Shown here: piece by piece, positions 19,053 through 28,471 of the stretch
Layout of the letters: each line of letters begins with the position of its first letter
Position numbering within the stretch: the first letter of the stretch is position 1
NCBI GenBank assembly: GCA_963792675.1
Contig: CAWBWT010000002.1
Coordinates: forward strand, 62,001 to 126,000
DNA from: JBBROS01 sp963792675
GTDB taxonomy: Bacteria > Pseudomonadota > Alphaproteobacteria > Acetobacterales > Acetobacteraceae
DNA length: 64,000 nt
Direction of reading: 5' to 3'
Notes under the pieces: generated by a model
Database searches by the model: none
What the model was told of the DNA's origin: nothing
The model's input: the letters and a program-made list of their open reading frames with translations, nothing else
Made by a program: the position numbers and the translations under genes

Positions 19053-19134
19053 TCGTTCGTTCCTCCCAAGCCCGGCCTAAAATGCGCGACAGGGGAGAAA
19101 ACACAAGAGGCGGGCGGCGGCCCCGAGCCGTGCG

Positions 19135-20484
19135 TCAGCCGGCGGCTGGAACCCCCGCCTCGGCCAGCGCGGCCGCCTGCCGCGCGGCGACCGCCTCGGT
19201 ATTGAAGCCTTCGATCAGCTCATGGAACATCCGGCACCAATTATGCTCGGCTCGCAGCCGCAGAAAAACGCTGCCCAAGCCCAGCGCCGAGCGGTCCATC
19301 AGCACGAACTCGCGTGGCGGCCGCACGCCGCCGGTCTGACGCAACCCGGCGTGCACCTTCTCGGCGACGCTGCGGCCATACTGCGAGTCGCCGTTCTCCT
19401 GGATGCGCCGCACCCGGTCGTCCAGCAGCGGCTCGTAGACGAAGCGTGCCCACTGGTTGAGCACCTCCATCTGCTCGTTGGTCAGGCCGCGGAAGCCCCA
19501 CCCTTCGTACGCCTCCCGCGCCTTGGCGTTGTCCCCGTCGCGGATCGCCTCGTAGAGGTCGATCACGCCGCGCACGAACTTGGGCGGGAACACGCGGATC
19601 GCACCGAAATCGAGCAGGTTGATGCCATGGTCCGCCCGGACCTGGTAGTTGCCGAGGTGCGGGTCGCCGTGGATCACCCCGAACTGGTAGAACGGCACGT
19701 ACCAGGCATGGAACATGGCGCGGGCGATGTCGTTGCGAACCTCGAGCGGCGGGTCCTCGTCGATGCGGCGCTGCATCGGCTCGCCGTCCAGCCAGCTCAT
19801 TGTCAGCAGGCGCTTGGTCGTGAGCTCCGGGATCGAGCGAGGCACGCTGACGGTCGGCGTGTCCCGCAGCATCGCCGCATAAAGCCGCATCTGCGCCGCC
19901 TCGCGCTCGTAATCGAGTTCCTCGCGGAGCCGTTCGGCAATCTCGGTGTAGATATCGTCACCCTGGATCACGCTGTCGATTCGCTTGTACAGCTGCATCG
20001 CCACCCGAAGCTGGCGCAGGTCGGCGTCGACGATGCTCGGCATGTCCGGATATTGCAGCTTGCAGGCGACGTCGGTGCCGTCGGGCAAGGTCGCACGATG
20101 CACCTGGCCCAGGCTGGCAGCGGCGCTCGCGGTCTGGCCGAAGCTCGTGAACCTGCTTTGCCAGTCGGAGCCGAGCTCCCCGGCCATGCGGCGGCGCACG
20201 AAGTTCCAGCCCATCGCCGGGGCGTTGGCCTGCAGCTGCGCCAGCTCCTCCGCGTATTCGGGCGGCAGCGCGTCCGGGATCGTGGAGAGGATCTGCGCGA
20301 CCTTCATCAACGGGCCTTTCAGCCCGCCCAGCACCGCCTTCAGGTCCTCGGCATGCGCCGCCTTGTCGGTCTTGAACCCGAACACCTTGTTGCCCGCCAC
20401 GCGCGCTGCGATGCCGCCGACCGCGCCCGAGGTGCGGGCGAAGCGACGCAGCTCGCCGAACAGGTTCGGTCCACCCTCGGCCAT
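19135..20484 (-). CDS. ABC1/UbiB/ADCK-family atypical kinase
   Basis: A 449-residue member of the UbiB/ABC1 (ADCK) protein-kinase-like family. It has the family's N-terminal KxGQ-like element as LMKVAQILSTIPDALPPEY, the Ala-rich loop SAAASLGQVHRATL, and the catalytic region VIHGDPHLGNYQV followed by LLDFGAIRVF. Members support ubiquinone biosynthesis or lipid handling; the specific substrate cannot be inferred here. It is not the canonical UbiB next to ubiE, so no symbol is given. It starts immediately after the oligopeptidase stop codon (TAGATG), pointing to one transcript and coupled translation. Confidence 0.85.
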   Translation of the reverse strand: MAEGGPNLFGELRRFARTSGAVGGIAARVAGNKVFGFKTDKAAHAEDLKAVLGGLKGPLMKVAQILSTIPDALPPEYAEELAQLQANAPAMGWNFVRRRMAGELGSDWQSRFTSFGQTASAAASLGQVHRATLPDGTDVACKLQYPDMPSIVDADLRQLRVAMQLYKRIDSVIQGDDIYTEIAERLREELDYEREAAQMRLYAAMLRDTPTVSVPRSIPELTTKRLLTMSWLDGEPMQRRIDEDPPLEVRNDIARAMFHAWYVPFYQFGVIHGDPHLGNYQVRADHGINLLDFGAIRVFPPKFVRGVIDLYEAIRDGDNAKAREAYEGWGFRGLTNEQMEVLNQWARFVYEPLLDDRVRRIQENGDSQYGRSVAEKVHAGLRQTGGVRPPREFVLMDRSALGLGSVFLRLRAEHNWCRMFHELIEGFNTEAVAARQAAALAEAGVPAAG

Positions 20485-22299
20485 CTACGCGCGCTCCAGC
20501 TCGTCGATGAAGCCGGCGATGACGTCGAGCCCGCGCCGCCAGAACGCCGGATCCGACGCATCGAGGCCGAACGGCGCCAGCAACTCCTTGTGCCGCTTGG
20601 TGCCGCCGGCCTTCAGCATCTCGAGATATTTCTGCTCGAACCCGGGATGCCCGCCCTGGAACACGCTGTAAAGCGCATTCACCAGGCAGTCCCCGAACGC
20701 ATAAGCATAGACATAGAATGGCGAATGGATGAAGTGCGGCACATACGCCCAGTAGACCTTGTAGTCCGGGGTAAAGTCGAACGCCGGTCCGAGGCTCTCG
20801 GTCTGCACATCCATCCAGATCTCGCCGATCCGGTCGGACAGCAGCTCGCCGCTGCGCCGCTCGTCGTGCAGCCTGGTCTCGAACTGGTAGAACGCGACTT
20901 GGCGCACCACCGTGTTCAGCATGTCCTCGACCTTGTTGGCGAGCATGATCCGCCGCCGCGCCGGGTTGGTTTCGGCGTCCAGCAGCGCCCGGAACGTCAT
21001 CATCTCGCCGAACACGCTGGCCGTTTCCGCCAGCGTCAGCGGCGTGCCGCTCATGAGATAGCCCTGCTCGGCCGCCAGCATCTGGTGCACGCCATGCCCC
21101 AGCTCGTGCGCCAGCGTCATCACGTCCCGGGTCTTGCCGTGGTAGTTGACCAGAAGGTAGGGGTGCACCGACGGCACCGTCGGGTGGGCGAAGGCGCCGC
21201 CCGACTTGCCCGGCCGCAGCCCGGCATCGATCCAAGGATTGTCGAAGAACCGGCGCCCGACCTGCGCCAGCTCCGGCGAGAACGCGCCATAGGCCGACAA
21301 CACCCGGTCCCGCGCCTCATCCCATTCGATGCGGCTGTCCTGGTCCTCCGGCAGCGGCGCGTTGCGGTCCCAGTGCTGCAGCTTCTCAAGCCCGAGCCAC
21401 TTGGCCTTCAAAGCGTAGTAGCGGTGCGACAAGCGGCGGTAATCGCCGGTGACGGCCGTCGACAGCGCGTCCACCACCTCGTCCTCGACCATGTTGGCGC
21501 GGTTGCGGAAGCTGGTCGGGCGCGGGTAGCGGCGCCAGGTGTCGATCACCTCCTTGTCCTTGGCCAAGGTGTTGGTGATGAGGCTGAACAGGCGGACGTT
21601 GTCGCCGAACACCGTGCTGATCCCCGTCGCCGCGTCGGCGCGCACGGAGCGGTCGCGGTCGGACAGCTTGTTCAACGCCGATGACACCGTGAGCTGCTCG
21701 CCCCGCACCGGCACGCGCAAGCCGGCAATGGTCTCGTCGAACAGGCGGCTCCAGGCGCTGCGCCCGGTGACCTCCTTCTCGTGCAGCAGCTTCTCCACCT
21801 CATCGCTCAGCTGGTGCGGGCGGAACACGCGCAGGTCGCGCAGCCAGGGGCGCCAGCGCGCCAAGGCCGGGTCGCTCATCTTCGCTTCGAGCGCCGCGTC
21901 GTCCAACCGATTGAGCTCGAGCGTGAAAAAAAGCATATGGCTGCTGATCGCCGTCACCCGCTCACTCACGGATTGGTAGAACTGGCCGACCACCGGGTCG
22001 GTGCCGTCCGTGCTGAACTGAAGCTGGGCGTAGGACATCAGCCGCCCCTGGATCTCCTCGATGCGCTGGTATTCCAGCAGCGCCGCCGCCATCGAGGCGC
22101 CGTCGATGGCGCCGAGCGTGCCCGCGAGCCGCGTCTGGAATGCCCGCGCGGCGCGGTCGGCTTCGGCGAAATCGGCTTCGATCTCGGCTGACTTTATTCC
22201 CGGGTATAGGTCGGACAGGTCCCAACTCGGCAACGCGGCGTCCGGCGCGGAAGCATGGGCGAGGGCGCCGTCGGCGGCGAGGTCGGGGGCGTTAAGCAT
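20485..22299 (-). CDS. pepF: M3 family oligoendopeptidase F
   Basis: Cytosolic zinc metallopeptidase of 604 residues that cuts short peptides. The zinc motif HELGH is at residues 398-402 in MTLAHELGHGVHQML, followed by the third-ligand region LTLAETASVFGEM. The N-terminus carries PSWDLSDLYPGIKS, typical of the PepF/PgdA group. Full length for the family (about 600). It is divergent from an acyl-CoA ligase across a 167-bp gap with no obvious operator. The UbiB-like gene follows directly. Confidence 0.92.
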   Translation of the reverse strand: MLNAPDLAADGALAHASAPDAALPSWDLSDLYPGIKSAEIEADFAEADRAARAFQTRLAGTLGAIDGASMAAALLEYQRIEEIQGRLMSYAQLQFSTDGTDPVVGQFYQSVSERVTAISSHMLFFTLELNRLDDAALEAKMSDPALARWRPWLRDLRVFRPHQLSDEVEKLLHEKEVTGRSAWSRLFDETIAGLRVPVRGEQLTVSSALNKLSDRDRSVRADAATGISTVFGDNVRLFSLITNTLAKDKEVIDTWRRYPRPTSFRNRANMVEDEVVDALSTAVTGDYRRLSHRYYALKAKWLGLEKLQHWDRNAPLPEDQDSRIEWDEARDRVLSAYGAFSPELAQVGRRFFDNPWIDAGLRPGKSGGAFAHPTVPSVHPYLLVNYHGKTRDVMTLAHELGHGVHQMLAAEQGYLMSGTPLTLAETASVFGEMMTFRALLDAETNPARRRIMLANKVEDMLNTVVRQVAFYQFETRLHDERRSGELLSDRIGEIWMDVQTESLGPAFDFTPDYKVYWAYVPHFIHSPFYVYAYAFGDCLVNALYSVFQGGHPGFEQKYLEMLKAGGTKRHKELLAPFGLDASDPAFWRRGLDVIAGFIDELERA

Positions 22300-22466
22300 C
22301 TGGTGCCGGTCCTGTCGTGCTGGTAGGTGCGTGACCGTTAAGGTGGGGCGCGGCCCATGAAGGGCAAGCCGGAACGGCCTGGCCTGGGCGGCCGGTCAGA
22401 CGACTGGTCGCGCCGGGCTGGTCGGGACGGCGGCGCCAAGGACGGTCGGACGGGCGGGAGACAAGT

Positions 22467-24149
22467 GTGACGCGGATGCCGGAGTGGCCGAACCTGGCCA
22501 CCATGATGTTCGACCGCGCGCGGCGCTGGGGTCGGCGACCGATGCTGCGGCACTTCCAGCATGGCGCCTGGCAAACCATCAGCTGGGCCGAGTTCGCCCG
22601 CCGCACCGCCTCGGTCGCGCGCGGCCTGCGTGCCGCCGGCGTCGCACCCGGCGATCGCGTGCTGCTGGTCAGCGACAGCCGCCCGGAAGCGACGATCGCC
22701 GAAGTCGCGCTGATGGCGATCCGCGCGGTGCCGGTGCCGGGCTACACCACCAATACGCCGGAGGATCACGCGCACCTGCTGCTGGACAGCGGCGCGCGGA
22801 CCGCGATCGTCTCCTCGGCCGCGCTCGGTGCCCGCGTCCGCGCCGGCGCGGCCCTGGTCGGCGGCCTCGACGGCATCTTCTGCATGGACCCGGAGTTCGG
22901 CACCCCGTTCGGCCCGCTGCAGGACGACCCGGCCGCCCCGGATGACATCGTCGCCGAAGCGGCCACCATCGCGCCCGGCGCGCTCGCCTGCCTGGTCTAT
23001 ACCAGCGGCACGTCGGGCCTGCCGCGCGGGGTGATGCTGCCGCATCGGGCGATCCTGTCCAACATCCGGGGCATCGCCACCCTGGCCGCGCCGCTCCGGC
23101 TCGAAACCACGACCTACCTCTCGTACCTGCCGCTGTCGCACAGCTACGAGCACACCGTCGGCCAGTTCATCCTGCCGGCCTTCGGCGCCACCATCGTCTA
23201 TGGCCGCGGTGTCGAGCACCTGCCGGCCGACCTCATGACGATCCGCCCAACCATTCTGACCGTGGTGCCGCGCGTGCTGGACGTGATCCGGTCGCGGATC
23301 ATGCTGCAGATCGGGCGCGAGACGCCGTGGAAGCGGCGGCTGTTCGATCGCGCCCTGGCGACCGGGTTGCGCCGCATCGACGGCACGCGGACGCTGGCCG
23401 ACCGCTTGGCCGACCCGGCGCTCGACGCCCTCGTCCGCCGCAAGATCCGCAGCCGGTTCGGCGGCGACCTCGTCGCCCTGGTATCCGGCGGCGCCCGGCT
23501 CGACCCCGACCTCGGACGCTTCTTCGAGGCGCTCGGCCTGCCGGTGCTGCAAGGCTACGGCCAGACCGAGGCCGGCCCGGTGATCAGCGTCAATCCGCCG
23601 TGGCGGCCGCGCAACAGCTCGGTGGGCGTGGCGCTCAAGGGGGTCGACGTGCGGATCGCCGACGATGGCGAGGTCATGGTGCGCGGCGGATTGGTCATGG
23701 ACGGCTATTGGAACCAGCCCGCGGCCACCGAGGCCGTGCTGCGGGACGGTTGGCTGCATACCGGCGACGTCGGCGTGCTCGATGGGGACGGCTATCTCAC
23801 CATCACCGACCGCAAGAAAGACATCATCGTGCTGTCCGGCGGCGAAAACGTCAGCCCGGCCCGGATCGAGGGCATCCTGATGGCCGAGCCCGAGATCCAG
23901 CAGGCGGTCGTGACCGGCGAAGGCCGGTCGGGGCTCGGCGCGCTGCTGGTACCGGCCGAGGGGCAGGACGCGAGCACGGTCGGCGCCGCGGTCGCCCGGG
24001 TGAACCGCTTCCTGTCCAGCACCGAGCGGATCCGCCGTCACGCGCTGGTACCGCCGTTCACGATCGAGAACGGGCTGCTGACGCCAAGCCAGAAGATCAA
24101 GCGCACGGCGGCGCTGCAGATCCATCGGGGCGCGCTGGTCGGCGCCTGA
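22467..24149 (+). CDS. AMP-dependent acyl-CoA synthetase (long-chain fatty acid-CoA ligase type)
   Basis: A 560-residue adenylate-forming ligase that activates a carboxylic acid to its CoA thioester. The P-loop-like motif is LVYTSGTSGLPRGVML (about residue 180), the second motif is GYGQTEAGPVIS (about 367), and the third is TGDVGVLDGDGYLTITDRKK (about 430). The LPLSHSYEHT segment and GENVSPARIEG place it with long-chain (FadD/AAE15-like) enzymes. The C-terminal lysine region (LTPSQKIKRTAALQIH) is present. The GTG at 22467 has GGGAG seven bases upstream; an ATG at 22476 is an alternative. The exact substrate is unknown. Confidence 0.88.
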   Translation: MTRMPEWPNLATMMFDRARRWGRRPMLRHFQHGAWQTISWAEFARRTASVARGLRAAGVAPGDRVLLVSDSRPEATIAEVALMAIRAVPVPGYTTNTPEDHAHLLLDSGARTAIVSSAALGARVRAGAALVGGLDGIFCMDPEFGTPFGPLQDDPAAPDDIVAEAATIAPGALACLVYTSGTSGLPRGVMLPHRAILSNIRGIATLAAPLRLETTTYLSYLPLSHSYEHTVGQFILPAFGATIVYGRGVEHLPADLMTIRPTILTVVPRVLDVIRSRIMLQIGRETPWKRRLFDRALATGLRRIDGTRTLADRLADPALDALVRRKIRSRFGGDLVALVSGGARLDPDLGRFFEALGLPVLQGYGQTEAGPVISVNPPWRPRNSSVGVALKGVDVRIADDGEVMVRGGLVMDGYWNQPAATEAVLRDGWLHTGDVGVLDGDGYLTITDRKKDIIVLSGGENVSPARIEGILMAEPEIQQAVVTGEGRSGLGALLVPAEGQDASTVGAAVARVNRFLSSTERIRRHALVPPFTIENGLLTPSQKIKRTAALQIHRGALVGA

Positions 24150-24167
24150 CCGGCGGGGTGCGGGCGA

Positions 24168-25415
24168 TCAGGCCAGCAGCCGCCCCAGCAGGTCCTGCAG
24201 CCGGGCCGGGTCGATCGTGAACGACGACCGATGCGGCTCGACTGCGGGGTCGAGCGGGGTGCCGTAAAGTGCTGCATAACGATGGCCGCAGACCGCCGCC
24301 AGGTCCCAATAGAACGGCTCCATCCAGCCCTCCGGCGCCAGGTGCAGCACGGTCGCCCCGTCGGCGCAGAACAAGGTGGTCGTCATCGCCGCGCCCATGC
24401 AGCCGGCGACGATCTCGGCGTCCTTGAACAAGGCCACCTGCTGCCCGAACGTCAGCCCGTCCACGTCCATCGCCACGAAGCCGTGATGGCTGAACACCCG
24501 GGCGACCTCGTCGAGGTTGGCGACCGTGCGGCCATAGACCTTGTTGCGCAGGACGAACAGCCGCTTCGCCGACCGCAGGACGGGGAACACGAACGGGTAG
24601 GCGCCAGCCCGGTCACGCAGCAGCCGCCGCGCCTGCGGCGACTTCAGCGTGGGGTGGAAGGTGATGGGGGTGACGTAGTGCAGCTCGTCGAAGTGCAGCA
24701 CCGCGTCATGCGGCACGAAGCAGGCCGCGTGCCCGGCGCCGCCGGCCTGCATCACCTGCAGCGACTGCTGCTTGACCTCGTCCAGCGTGGCGCCGAAGCC
24801 CGGGATGACCAGCTCGACCGACGCCGATCCGGCCGCCTCGGCGATGACGCCGGCCGCCTCGGCGCGTGCGAGGTCGTCCACCAGCCAGTGCCCGTAATTC
24901 GCCGCGCCGGCCGACCCGAGGTAGAGGCTCGGGCGGTCGCCGCCCATCCGGATCGCCTGGCGCCGAAGTTCCGCCGCGGTCCAATCCGGTTGCGGGTTGT
25001 AGGGCCGGTCGATCGCCCGGGCCGTCTCGTACAGCGTCAGGACCTCGCCGTCGGCCGCCACGTGCAGGATGGTGTGGTAATGCAGGAAGATGTCGCGCAG
25101 CCGTATCACGTGGCTCGCGGCGCCGCGCTGGTATGACTGGTTGATCCACTCGTAATGGGTCAGCAGTCGGGCGATGAACTCCGGGCTGCCCGACAACAGG
25201 TCGGGCTCGACCGGGCGCGTGTAGCCATAGGCGGGGAAGAGCGGCCCAAGGTTGGCGGCGGCGCTTCCCAGGCCGTCGAGCGACGCCAGCAGGTCAGGTG
25301 CCTCGTAGAATCCGCCCTCGCCGTAGAGTGCCGCCGGGTCGCTGGACTTGAAGCGCGCCAGGGTGTCAGCCGCCGTCGGGCGCGGTCGCCGCGCCGGCGC
25401 GGCCGCCGGCGTCAC
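24168..25415 (-). CDS. GT61-like (DUF563) glycosyltransferase
   Basis: A roughly 415-residue protein resembling the glycosyltransferase 61 / DUF563 family. The catalytic half is recognisable by GAANYGHWLVDDLARAEAA (about residue 185), RLFVLRNKVYGRTVANLDEV, GLTFGQQVALFKDAEIVAG and GAAMTTTLFCADGATVLHL. Such enzymes add xylose, arabinose or related sugars to glycans. No membrane segment is seen. The start is uncertain: a GTG at 25415 is used, overlapping the upstream glycosyltransferase gene by 50 bases. No strong ribosome-binding site is visible. Co-transcription with the tandem GT2 gene suggests both build the same surface glycan. Confidence 0.75.
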   Translation of the reverse strand: MTPAAAPARRPRPTAADTLARFKSSDPAALYGEGGFYEAPDLLASLDGLGSAAANLGPLFPAYGYTRPVEPDLLSGSPEFIARLLTHYEWINQSYQRGAASHVIRLRDIFLHYHTILHVAADGEVLTLYETARAIDRPYNPQPDWTAAELRRQAIRMGGDRPSLYLGSAGAANYGHWLVDDLARAEAAGVIAEAAGSASVELVIPGFGATLDEVKQQSLQVMQAGGAGHAACFVPHDAVLHFDELHYVTPITFHPTLKSPQARRLLRDRAGAYPFVFPVLRSAKRLFVLRNKVYGRTVANLDEVARVFSHHGFVAMDVDGLTFGQQVALFKDAEIVAGCMGAAMTTTLFCADGATVLHLAPEGWMEPFYWDLAAVCGHRYAALYGTPLDPAVEPHRSSFTIDPARLQDLLGRLLA

Positions 25416-27975
25416 TATGCGTGCGGTCTGCCGGACCCGGCCGGTAGCGCAGCGGTCGCTCGGCCTGGGGCCGCAGCGGGTCCTCGGCGAGGCGGTGGAA
25501 GATGCCGCCCTCACGGGAAAAGTTCGGGCTGTAGCAGGGATCGGCCGCCAGCTCCGCCGCCCAGCGGGTCAGCATGACCTGTTCTTCGGACACGAAGCGG
25601 CCGAGCCGCCCATCGTCCATGTCGCTGCCGCGGCTGACCGATTCATGGTGTTCGGCGACCACCGCCGGGCAGTAGACGATGCGGTAACCCGCCCGGCGCA
25701 GCTTGAGGCAGAGGTCGACGTCGTTGTAGGCGACCGGCAGCTCGGCCTCGTCGAAGCCGCCAACCGCCCGGAATGCGCTGGCCCGGCACAGCATCAGCGC
25801 GGCTGTGACGGCCGAGAGTTCTTGCGCCGAAATGCCGCGGCCGACGAAGAACGGGTCGTCGGCGGCGCGGCCGCGATAGGCGTGGTCGCCGACGCCGCCC
25901 ACCCCGAGGATCACCCCGGCGTGCTGCACCGTCCGGTCGGGGTAGACCAGCTTCGCGCCGACGGCGCCGACCGCTGGATTGGCTAGGGCCTCGTCGACCA
26001 GGCGGCGGAGCCAGTCCGCCTGCTCGACGAAGACATCGTTGTTCATGAATACGAACAGCTCGGCATCGGCGCCGGCGCAGGCGAGGTTGTTGAGCCGGGC
26101 GTAGTTGAACGGCTCCTCGACTTTCAGCACCGAAACGCGGTCCAGCCGCGCTGCATGCTGCACGAAGTCCTGCGCGGCGGCACTGGTCGACCAGTTATCG
26201 ACCAGCAGCACGTGGAAGTTTCCGTACCGGGTCACCCGCAGCAGCGTCTCGAGACAGCGGCGGGTGAGGCCGACCTGCTCGCGGAACGGGATCACCACGG
26301 TCACCGACGGTTCCGCCGTGAAGCGCCAATCGACGTCGTATACGGTGACGCCGAGCATCGAGCGCACGGTCGCCTCGACGCCCCGGCGCTGCAGATGGTC
26401 CGTCACCGCCGCAACGCCCGCCTTCACCGAATACGACTTGGCGGAGATCCGGGTCGCGGTCGAGCCCGGGGTCTTGCGCCAATGATACACGACCTCCGGC
26501 ACATGCACGATGTCGGTCGGCGCCACGAACTCGGCCAGGCGGAGCATGAGGTCGTGGTCCTGCGCGCCGTCATATTTCTTGCGCAGCGGACCGGCGCGTC
26601 GCAGCGTCGCCGCCTCCAGGACCAGAAAGTGACACACGTAGTTCTGGCAAAGCAGTAGCCGGTAATTCCAGCTCGACTTGAAGTTGGGATCGGAAAAGCG
26701 CCCGAAATCGTCGATCTTGTCCTCGTCGGAATACAGGATCTTGGCGCCGGTTTCCGCCGCGGCCTGCATCATGATCTCGACGGCGACGTCGATCAGCAGG
26801 TCGTCGTGATCAAACAACGCGATGTAGTCTCCCCGCGCTGCGTCGATTGCCACGTTGGTTGCGGCGCTGATGCCGATGTTCTTCGCCTGCGGCAACGCCC
26901 GGATGCGGCGATCGGCGGCACAGAACCCGGCAATGGCGTCGGTCACGTCCTGCCGGCCGCCGTTGTCGTCGACCAGGATCAGCTCCCAATTGGCGTAGCT
27001 TTGGGCCAGGACTGAGCCGACCGCGGCGCGGAAATCGGCCAGCCGCGGCCGGTATACCGGACACAGGATGCTGACGAGCGGCTGCGGCCGATCCGCGGGC
27101 CACCCGTGCCGGCGGCGGCTTTGACGCAGCACGGCCTGGTACTGGCGCGACCACTGGTCGTAGTCGTCCAGCGTCAGCATCGTCGTGGACAGCATCTCCT
27201 TCAGCTCGCGCTTCAACCGCCACAGCTCCGTGCTCATGACGTCCATCGTCTGGTAGAGCCGGGCCAGCTGCGTTTCGGCGAGGTGGGTGGGGTAGGCGAA
27301 CGTGACCGGGCTGCGGCCCAGGTGCTCCCCGCTCGCCGCGATCACGACGTCCACGGTGTGTGACCGCCCGTCGCGGAAGCGCGCCGGCGGCACGAAGGTG
27401 AAGCCGCAATGAGCGTCGCAATCGAGGGCGCCGGCCACGTCGGGCCGGTACTTGTCGGCCTTAACCAAAGCCAGCTCGACCCCGTTCGACAGGATGCGGA
27501 GATCGACGCCGCCCCGCATCGACCCGTCGGGCCCGCTCCGCTGCACGATCCATCCCCGCAGCGCGCCGTCGGTCAAGCCATCCACGTGGCTGATCGTCCG
27601 CTGGCGCGGCTGCTGCCGGAACTCGACCCGTTGGCTCCAGCCGCCGGACCCGTCGGGGATCGGCAGGAACTCGCCGCTATCGAACCGGATCGACAGCCGA
27701 TGCAGGGTGCCGTCGAGAAAAGCGGGCGGGATGGCGACCTCGAATCCGGCCACCGCGTCGCCGGGCGCGGCGCCTTCGATGTCGAACCGCTCCAGGCTGC
27801 AGAAGAAATTGCTGACGGGCGCGTCGTCGATAAACAGGAACAGGCTGGCTGGCCGGCCGTCGCGCGCTGAGTCGATCGCCCAACCCTTCGCCACGCCATC
27901 GGCGACGGAGTCGACGGAGCCGCGCCGGACCGGTTGCGGCTTGGTCGGGGGGATCGCGCGACGGGAGTGTTTCAC
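25366..27975 (-). CDS. Tandem two-domain GT2 glycosyltransferase with duplicated N-terminal domain
   Basis: An 869-residue protein from the GTG at 27975. Two related beta-rich segments come first (residues about 20-105 and 130-245), starting SVADGVAKGWAID and HVDGLTDGALRGWIVQ. A short helical linker follows. The first GT-A domain is at 300-510 (PLVSILCPVYRP, YIALFDHDDLL). The second GT-A domain is at 556-770 (PSVTVVIPFREQ, FVFMNNDVF, VAYNDVDLCLKLRRAGYRI). Such double-domain enzymes make alternating or two-step sugar additions on O-antigen or other surface glycans. No membrane helix is visible. An upstream ATG at 28113 would add 46 non-conserved residues. It overlaps the next gene by 50 bases. 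Confidence 0.82.
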   Translation of the reverse strand: MKHSRRAIPPTKPQPVRRGSVDSVADGVAKGWAIDSARDGRPASLFLFIDDAPVSNFFCSLERFDIEGAAPGDAVAGFEVAIPPAFLDGTLHRLSIRFDSGEFLPIPDGSGGWSQRVEFRQQPRQRTISHVDGLTDGALRGWIVQRSGPDGSMRGGVDLRILSNGVELALVKADKYRPDVAGALDCDAHCGFTFVPPARFRDGRSHTVDVVIAASGEHLGRSPVTFAYPTHLAETQLARLYQTMDVMSTELWRLKRELKEMLSTTMLTLDDYDQWSRQYQAVLRQSRRRHGWPADRPQPLVSILCPVYRPRLADFRAAVGSVLAQSYANWELILVDDNGGRQDVTDAIAGFCAADRRIRALPQAKNIGISAATNVAIDAARGDYIALFDHDDLLIDVAVEIMMQAAAETGAKILYSDEDKIDDFGRFSDPNFKSSWNYRLLLCQNYVCHFLVLEAATLRRAGPLRKKYDGAQDHDLMLRLAEFVAPTDIVHVPEVVYHWRKTPGSTATRISAKSYSVKAGVAAVTDHLQRRGVEATVRSMLGVTVYDVDWRFTAEPSVTVVIPFREQVGLTRRCLETLLRVTRYGNFHVLLVDNWSTSAAAQDFVQHAARLDRVSVLKVEEPFNYARLNNLACAGADAELFVFMNNDVFVEQADWLRRLVDEALANPAVGAVGAKLVYPDRTVQHAGVILGVGGVGDHAYRGRAADDPFFVGRGISAQELSAVTAALMLCRASAFRAVGGFDEAELPVAYNDVDLCLKLRRAGYRIVYCPAVVAEHHESVSRGSDMDDGRLGRFVSEEQVMLTRWAAELAADPCYSPNFSREGGIFHRLAEDPLRPQAERPLRYRPGPADRTHSDAGGRAGAATAPDGG

Positions 27976-28081
27976 GATCCGTGTCTCGGGAAGTGGGGAT
28001 GCGGTCTTAATTGACCGGCTAACCTGCTCCCCGACACCAGTCAAGCGAGGCACCGCGCCATCGCCCTGCAGCCCCGGGCGG

Positions 28082-28387
28082 CTACATCCCGAGCGCGCGA
28101 CGGTAGACGTCAAGCAGCGTCTCCTGCTCCTCGACCTCGGCCGGCTCCTGCTTGCGGATGCGGATGATCTGCCGCAACACCTTGACGTCGAAGCCGGCCG
28201 ACTTGGCTTCGGCGTAGATGTCCTTGATGTCGGACCCGAGCGCCTTGCGTTCTTCCTCGAGTCGCTCGATGCGCTCGATCAAGCTGCGAAGCCGGTCGGC
28301 GGCGACGCCACCGACCTTCGCGTCCCCGGGCTGGCCGAGATTGTCCAGGGCGTCGTCTTCGGACTCGATCACATCGGAATTGGCCAT
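28082..28387 (-). CDS. gapR: GapR-family DNA-binding protein (DUF2312)
   Basis: A 101-residue nucleoid-associated protein of the DUF2312/GapR family, which in Caulobacter binds overtwisted, AT-rich DNA ahead of polymerases and supports chromosome replication. The conserved core covers residues 27-100: GGVAADRLRSLIERIERLEE, then DIKDIYAEAKSAGFDVKVLR and the end IIRIRKQEP. The two long helices and basic residues fit the clamp-like fold. About 25 acidic N-terminal residues (DVIESEDDALDN) form an extension before the core. It stands alone, in the same direction as the glycosyltransferases. Confidence 0.9.
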   Translation of the reverse strand: MANSDVIESEDDALDNLGQPGDAKVGGVAADRLRSLIERIERLEEERKALGSDIKDIYAEAKSAGFDVKVLRQIIRIRKQEPAEVEEQETLLDVYRRALGM

Positions 28388-28471
28388 GCCGCAGCCCCAG
28401 TTTTTGGAAGGGGTCGGGGCTTACCTTTACCGCCGTGGCGGGTCAATCAGGCGGCGCCGCGCGGACGCGCG

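Noticed and set aside
22338..24125. 595-codon open frame antisense to the acyl-CoA ligase
   Set aside because: No recognisable domain; the ligase with all motifs occupies the plus strand.
27976..28113. Upstream ATG of the GT2 gene
   Set aside because: Adds 46 residues of non-conserved, low-complexity sequence running over the end of gapR.
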